The notes under the pieces are model-generated. The model saw nothing but the letters and a program-made list of their open reading frames with translations. It was not told the origin of the DNA and made no database searches. A program made the position numbers and the translations under genes. Positions 6,360-9,582 of a stretch of DNA of 9,582 bases are shown here, piece by piece; positions within the stretch are counted from its first letter, which is position 1; every line of letters begins with the position of its first letter. Source of the stretch: Rhizobiaceae bacterium (lineage in GTDB: Bacteria > Pseudomonadota > Alphaproteobacteria > Rhizobiales > Rhizobiaceae); the NCBI GenBank assembly GCA_913776675.1, contig CAJYRE010000135.1, forward strand, positions 1 to 9,582. The letters run 5' to 3'.

Positions 6360-6436
6360 TAAAGCATTGACCTGAGAAAAGCGTGTAGCGGTTTTCCGTC
6401 CGGAGATGCGTGAAAACAAACAGTGAAACGCTCTAA
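6360..6436. repeat. Rhizobial intergenic repeat, type 3
   Basis: The stretch includes AAAGCATT, AAAAGCGTGTAGCGGTTTTC, CGTCCGGAGATGCG and GAAACGCTCTA. From memory this order matches a long mosaic repeat seen in many intergenic regions of rhizobial chromosomes (AAAGCATTTCC, GCGGTTTTCCGTCCGG, TGCGTGAAAACAAA, AGAGCGTTTC). GTTTTC (6391-6396) can pair with GAAAAC (6412-6417). It fills half of the gap between the exporter and rfbC, and leaves little room for a promoter of rfbC downstream of it (6437-6464). Confidence 0.65.
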
Positions 6437-6464
6437 CAACGAAATATTTTGATGGAGATTTTGT

Positions 6465-7019
6465 GTGCAGGTAGAAACACTCGCCATTCCTGATGTAAAG
6501 CGCTTGAAGCCGAAGCGTTTCGGCGATGAGCGTGGTTATTTCAGCGAGCTTTTCAAAGCGGACTGGTTCCGTGAAAACGTTGCTGATGTCACCTTTGTTC
6601 AGGACAATGAATCTCTCTCAAGGCAAGTGGGCACGGTTCGTGGTCTGCACTTTCAGCTCAACCCGTTTGCACAAGGCAAACTTGTTCGTTGCACGCAAGG
6701 TGCTTTGCTGGACGTGGCGGTGGATATTCGAACCGGCTCGCCAACATTTGGTCATTGGGTATCTTTAGAGCTTTCCGCTGACAATGGAGAACAGCTTTGG
6801 ATACCTGCGGGTTTTGCCCATGGCTTTATGACTTTGGTTCCGGATACGGTGATAAATTATAAAGTCACTGCACGTTATAGCGCAGAGCATGATCGTGGAC
6901 TGAAGTGGGATGATCCTGCTGTTGGTATTCTGTGGCCTGAAGTGGATCGCTATCTTCTTTCGGATAAAGATGCAAAGCAGCCTCTTTTGTCTGAATTGCC
7001 GACCTGTTTTGAATATTGA
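6465..7019 (+). CDS. rfbC: dTDP-4-dehydrorhamnose 3,5-epimerase
   Basis: This 184-residue cupin-fold enzyme inverts C3 and C5 of dTDP-4-dehydro-6-deoxyglucose, the third step of dTDP-L-rhamnose synthesis. Length is normal for RmlC. Visible family features are FGDERGYFSELF (19-30), VRGLHFQ (58-64) with the catalytic His62, the core around DVAVDIRTGSPTFG (83-96), IPAGFAHGF (113-121) with His119, Tyr132 in NYKVTARY (the likely catalytic Tyr), and the SDKDAK stretch (166-171) with the expected Asp. The start is a GTG at 6465 with GGAG 7 bases upstream; there is no nearby ATG giving the family N-terminus. It is the first gene of the rfb operon, 17 bp ahead of rfbB. Confidence 0.96.
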   Translation: MQVETLAIPDVKRLKPKRFGDERGYFSELFKADWFRENVADVTFVQDNESLSRQVGTVRGLHFQLNPFAQGKLVRCTQGALLDVAVDIRTGSPTFGHWVSLELSADNGEQLWIPAGFAHGFMTLVPDTVINYKVTARYSAEHDRGLKWDDPAVGILWPEVDRYLLSDKDAKQPLLSELPTCFEY

Positions 7020-7036
7020 TGGATTGAGGGACGAAA

Positions 7037-8092
7037 ATGCGAGTTCTTGTGACTGGCGGTGCTGGATTTATTGGATCGGCTCTTGTGCGCTATCTGGTCA
7101 GCGATGTGGGCGTTGAGGTTCTCAATGTCGATAAACTGACCTATGCAGGTAACCTCGCTTCGCTTAAGCCAATCGAGAATGCACCCAATTATCGTTTTCT
7201 AAAGGCTGATATTTGTGATCGTGCTGCGATCAATCAGGCTTTTGAGACATTTCAACCCGATTATGTCATGCACCTGGCAGCCGAGAGCCATGTGGATCGC
7301 TCTATCACCGGGGCTGCTGATTTCATTCAGACCAATGTAAATGGCACATTTACGATGCTGGAAGCTGCGCGCCAATATTGGAGCGCACTTGCGGATGAGC
7401 GCAAGGCGCGCTTCAAGATGCTGCATGTCTCCACCGATGAAGTGTATGGTTCTTTGGGCGACGATGGACTGTTTGAAGAAACAACAGCCTATGATCCCTC
7501 TTCGCCCTATTCCGCGTCCAAGGCGGCCAGTGATCATCTGGCAACGGCATGGCAGCGTACCTATGGCTTTCCTGTGGTGATCTCTAACTGTTCGAATAAT
7601 TACGGACCATTTCACTTTCCAGAAAAGCTCATCCCGCTGATCATTTTGAATGCGCTCGATAAAAAACCTCTGCCGGTGTATGGTTCAGGGGCCAATATAC
7701 GCGATTGGCTTTATGTCGATGATCACGCACGGGCGCTGTGGTTGATTGTGCGTGAAGGCCGTGCTGGCGAGAAATATAACGTTGGCGGACGTAATGAACG
7801 CCGCAACATTGATGTTGTCAAAACGATTTGTGCCATTCTGGATGAACTGCGCCCGAATGGGGCCTCCTATTCCGAACTGATCAGCTTTGTTTCGGACAGG
7901 CCTGGCCATGATGCGCGTTATGCGATTGATGCGACCAAGCTGGAAGCAGAACTGGGATGGAAGGCGCAGGAAAATTTCGACACCGGTATTCGCAAAACCG
8001 TTCAGTGGTATCTCGATAATCGCTGGTGGTGGCAGCCTTTGCGTGAGGGTGTTTATTCAGGCGAACGCCTTGGTGTGTTGAAAAAGGGTTGA
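7037..8092 (+). CDS. rfbB: dTDP-glucose 4,6-dehydratase
   Basis: This 351-residue extended short-chain dehydrogenase turns dTDP-D-glucose into dTDP-4-dehydro-6-deoxyglucose with bound NAD, the second step of the pathway. The Rossmann motif TGGAGFIGS is at residues 6-14, followed by [10 protein letters not shown] (31-40). The catalytic triad region STDEVYGSL (132-140) gives Thr133, Asp134 and Glu135, and YSASK (158-162) supplies the Tyr/Lys pair. Substrate-binding and C-terminal signatures RDWLYVDDH (222-230), YNVGGRNE (247-254) and [12 protein letters not shown] (287-298) are all present. Length is typical. GAGGGA lies a few bases before the ATG, a good ribosome-binding site. Its stop is 2 bases ahead of the rfbD ATG. 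Confidence 0.97.
   Translation: MRVLVTGGAGFIGSALVRYLVSDVGVEVLNVDKLTYAGNLASLKPIENAPNYRFLKADICDRAAINQAFETFQPDYVMHLAAESHVDRSITGAADFIQTNVNGTFTMLEAARQYWSALADERKARFKMLHVSTDEVYGSLGDDGLFEETTAYDPSSPYSASKAASDHLATAWQRTYGFPVVISNCSNNYGPFHFPEKLIPLIILNALDKKPLPVYGSGANIRDWLYVDDHARALWLIVREGRAGEKYNVGGRNERRNIDVVKTICAILDELRPNGASYSELISFVSDRPGHDARYAIDATKLEAELGWKAQENFDTGIRKTVQWYLDNRWWWQPLREGVYSGERLGVLKKG
8086..8088 (+). promoter_or_regulatory. Core of Shine-Dalgarno site (AAAGGG) deciding the rfbD start
   Basis: The last codons of rfbB supply AAAAAGGG ending at 8088, 6 bases ahead of the ATG at 8095. A TTG at 8089 in the same frame would lie directly on this site, so the ATG is preferred. Confidence 0.6.
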
Positions 8093-8094
8093 CA

Positions 8095-8982
8095 ATGCGG
8101 TTGGCGGTTACCGGACTAAACGGGCAGGTGGTCAGTGCCTTGAAGGCACTTGAGAGTCCGAATTTGCATATTGTTGCATTGGGTCGTCCTGAACTTGACC
8201 TCATGCAGCCATCGACTGTGCTGGATGCGATTAAAAAATCTATGCCTGATGTCATTGTCTCTTCTGCCGCCTATACTGCGGTTGATAAGGCAGAAAGTGA
8301 GATCGAGCAGGCATTTGCGATCAATTGCCATGGTGCGCGTGCGGTTGCGGAAGCTGCACGCGATCTTGGTATTCCTGTCATTCATATCTCCACAGACTAT
8401 GTGTTCGATGGCGCAAAAGCCGATCCCTATACGGAAGACGATCCAACCGGACCGACCTCTGTATACGGCCAATCGAAGCTTGCTGGAGAACAGGCTGTTG
8501 CAAGTGTAACAGAAAACCATGTGATTTTGCGAACGGCATGGGTCTATTCGATCTACGGCAATAATTTCGTTAAAACCATGCTGCGCCTTGCGGCAACACG
8601 AGACGAAATTGGCGTGGTGGCAGATCAATTTGGTTCTCCAACCTCTGCAGATGATATTGCGCAAGCCGTTGTTGCGATAGCTGAGCGTCTTTTGCAGGAT
8701 GCATCGCCAGAGCTTCGAGGCGTGTTCCATCTGGTTGGTACAGGTGAAACAAGCTGGGCCGGGTTTGCGAAGCTGATTTTTTCCGTGTTGGAAGAACATA
8801 CAGGCAAGCACATCGCGGTGCGCGAGATTGCGACATCAGATTATCCGACGCCCGCCAAGCGCCCAGCGAATTCTCGGCTGAACTGTTCGAAACTCCATAA
8901 ACACTATGGTCTTTGCTTGCCAAGCTGGACCGCATCCACGCAACATACCGTCAAAAGATTGATCGCAGAGGACAAAGCATGA
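8095..8982 (+). CDS. rfbD: dTDP-4-dehydrorhamnose reductase
   Basis: This 295-residue enzyme reduces dTDP-4-dehydro-L-rhamnose to dTDP-L-rhamnose with NAD(P)H, the last step of the pathway. Family features are the N-terminal nucleotide-binding TGLNGQV (7-13), ALGRPELDL (28-36), [13 protein letters not shown] (55-67), ISTDYVFDG (98-106) with Thr100, [10 protein letters not shown] (123-132) giving Tyr124 and Lys128, LRTAWVY (145-151), and the C-terminal RPANSRL (256-262). The usual third glycine of the GxxGxxG loop (GQLG in enteric enzymes) is Val here; I recall rhizobial RmlD proteins reading GQV too, so this is likely lineage-typical. The gene is 2 bp after rfbB and overlaps rfbA by 4 bp (ATGA), a strong sign of one operon with coupled translation. 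Confidence 0.96.
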   Translation: MRLAVTGLNGQVVSALKALESPNLHIVALGRPELDLMQPSTVLDAIKKSMPDVIVSSAAYTAVDKAESEIEQAFAINCHGARAVAEAARDLGIPVIHISTDYVFDGAKADPYTEDDPTGPTSVYGQSKLAGEQAVASVTENHVILRTAWVYSIYGNNFVKTMLRLAATRDEIGVVADQFGSPTSADDIAQAVVAIAERLLQDASPELRGVFHLVGTGETSWAGFAKLIFSVLEEHTGKHIAVREIATSDYPTPAKRPANSRLNCSKLHKHYGLCLPSWTASTQHTVKRLIAEDKA

Positions 8983-9582
8983 AGGGCATTATTCTGGCCG
9001 GCGGTAGCGGGACGCGCCTGCATCCTATGACGCTTGCGGTTTCCAAGCAGATTTTGCCCGTTTATGATAAACCGATGATCTACTATCCGCTCACAACATT
9101 GATGCTGGCGGGTATTCGGGACATTCTGATCATTTCGACGCCGCATGATTTGCCCCTTTTTCAGTCTCTTCTCGGGGATGGTTCAAAATGGGGTATTTCC
9201 CTGACCTATGCAGAGCAACCCAGCCCGGACGGATTGGCGCAGGCCTATATGATTGGTGCGGACTTTATTGCAGGCTCACCGTCCTGTCTTATTCTCGGCG
9301 ATAATATTTATTATGGTCACGGCTTGCCGGATTTGTTGAGGGGCTCGATTGCTCAGGATGGTGGCGCGACAGTTTTCGCGTATCATGTCACAGATCCAGA
9401 GCGCTATGGTGTGGTTGAATTCGATGCGCAGATGAATGCTCTGTCGATTGAAGAAAAGCCGCTCAATCCGAAATCCAACTGGGCGGTCACCGGGCTTTAT
9501 TTCTATGATGCTGATGTCGTTGATATTGCTGCAAATATAAAACCCTCTGCACGTGGTGAATATGAAATCACCGATGTGAATC
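8979..9582 (+). CDS. rfbA: Glucose-1-phosphate thymidylyltransferase (truncated by window end)
   Basis: The frame is open for 201 codons from an ATG that overlaps the rfbD stop (ATGA) to the window end, about 70% of the usual roughly 290 residues. The enzyme joins glucose-1-phosphate and dTTP to dTDP-glucose, the first step of dTDP-L-rhamnose synthesis. The nucleotide-binding signature [13 protein letters not shown] (6-18) with Lys23 and Gln24 ([12 protein letters not shown]) is intact, as are [11 protein letters not shown] (80-90), [10 protein letters not shown] (106-115) with Asp108, [17 protein letters not shown] (133-149), IEEKP (157-161), and GEYEITDVN (193-201). No frameshift is visible. 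Its position last in the order C-B-D-A completes the pathway in one operon. Confidence 0.96.
   Translation, partial: MKGIILAGGSGTRLHPMTLAVSKQILPVYDKPMIYYPLTTLMLAGIRDILIISTPHDLPLFQSLLGDGSKWGISLTYAEQPSPDGLAQAYMIGADFIAGSPSCLILGDNIYYGHGLPDLLRGSIAQDGGATVFAYHVTDPERYGVVEFDAQMNALSIEEKPLNPKSNWAVTGLYFYDADVVDIAANIKPSARGEYEITDVN

Noticed and set aside
8095..8130. Missing third glycine in the RfbD nucleotide-binding loop as a sign of an inactive enzyme
   Set aside because: All other catalytic and family motifs are present, the operon is intact, and I recall the same GQV form in rhizobial relatives.
8116..8811. Minus-strand ORF of 231 codons
   Set aside because: It is antisense to rfbD, which is complete and well conserved.
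1..9582. CRISPR arrays, tRNA or rRNA genes, insertion sequences, toxin-antitoxin or defence genes
   Set aside because: None was seen on either strand; the short repeats found are dispersed intergenic elements, not arrays.

Overview
This window looks like chromosomal DNA from a Rhizobiaceae-type alphaproteobacterium (Rhizobium, Agrobacterium or Allorhizobium). I infer this from the gene neighbourhood (heparinase-like protein, RsmB, HtpX), from a DUF1674/SDHAF4-type protein, and from three intergenic sequences that resemble repeats I recall as common in rhizobial genomes. No database search was possible, so the genus is open.

Left part (1-3350, minus strand): the 5' two thirds of this part's coding DNA is housekeeping. 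Reading right to left, htpX (membrane zinc metalloprotease) overlaps rsmB (16S rRNA m5C967 methyltransferase) by 10 bp, and a heparinase II/III-like gene follows after a 150 bp gap and runs off the window edge. A weak heat-shock-like promoter and a rhizobial palindromic repeat lie upstream of htpX.

Middle part (3350-4520, plus strand): two small genes, a DUF1674/SDHAF4 protein and a small basic secreted protein, are followed by two hairpins, the second a strong intrinsic terminator. After that come about 510 bp with no convincing gene: an AT-rich segment with an inverted repeat, a second rhizobial repeat, and a possible short leader ORF with a hairpin just before the next gene.

Right part (4521-9582, plus strand): an MsbA-like ABC exporter is followed, after a third repeat, by the complete dTDP-L-rhamnose pathway in the order rfbC, rfbB, rfbD, rfbA (rfbA cut by the window end). 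The four rfb genes are tightly packed (17 bp gap, 2 bp gap, 4 bp overlap) and should form one operon. They turn glucose-1-phosphate into dTDP-L-rhamnose for a surface polysaccharide. The exporter next to them plausibly moves a lipid-linked or polysaccharide product, but its substrate is not shown by sequence.

Sampled lines suggest lower G+C in much of the exporter/rfb part (about 42-45% in three sampled lines, 57% in another) than at the left end (about 60% in one sampled line), which would suit a polysaccharide locus with a different history. I see no evidence of a new defence or mobile system; the less explained parts are the secreted small protein with its repeat-rich upstream region, and the 3915-4520 intergenic region.
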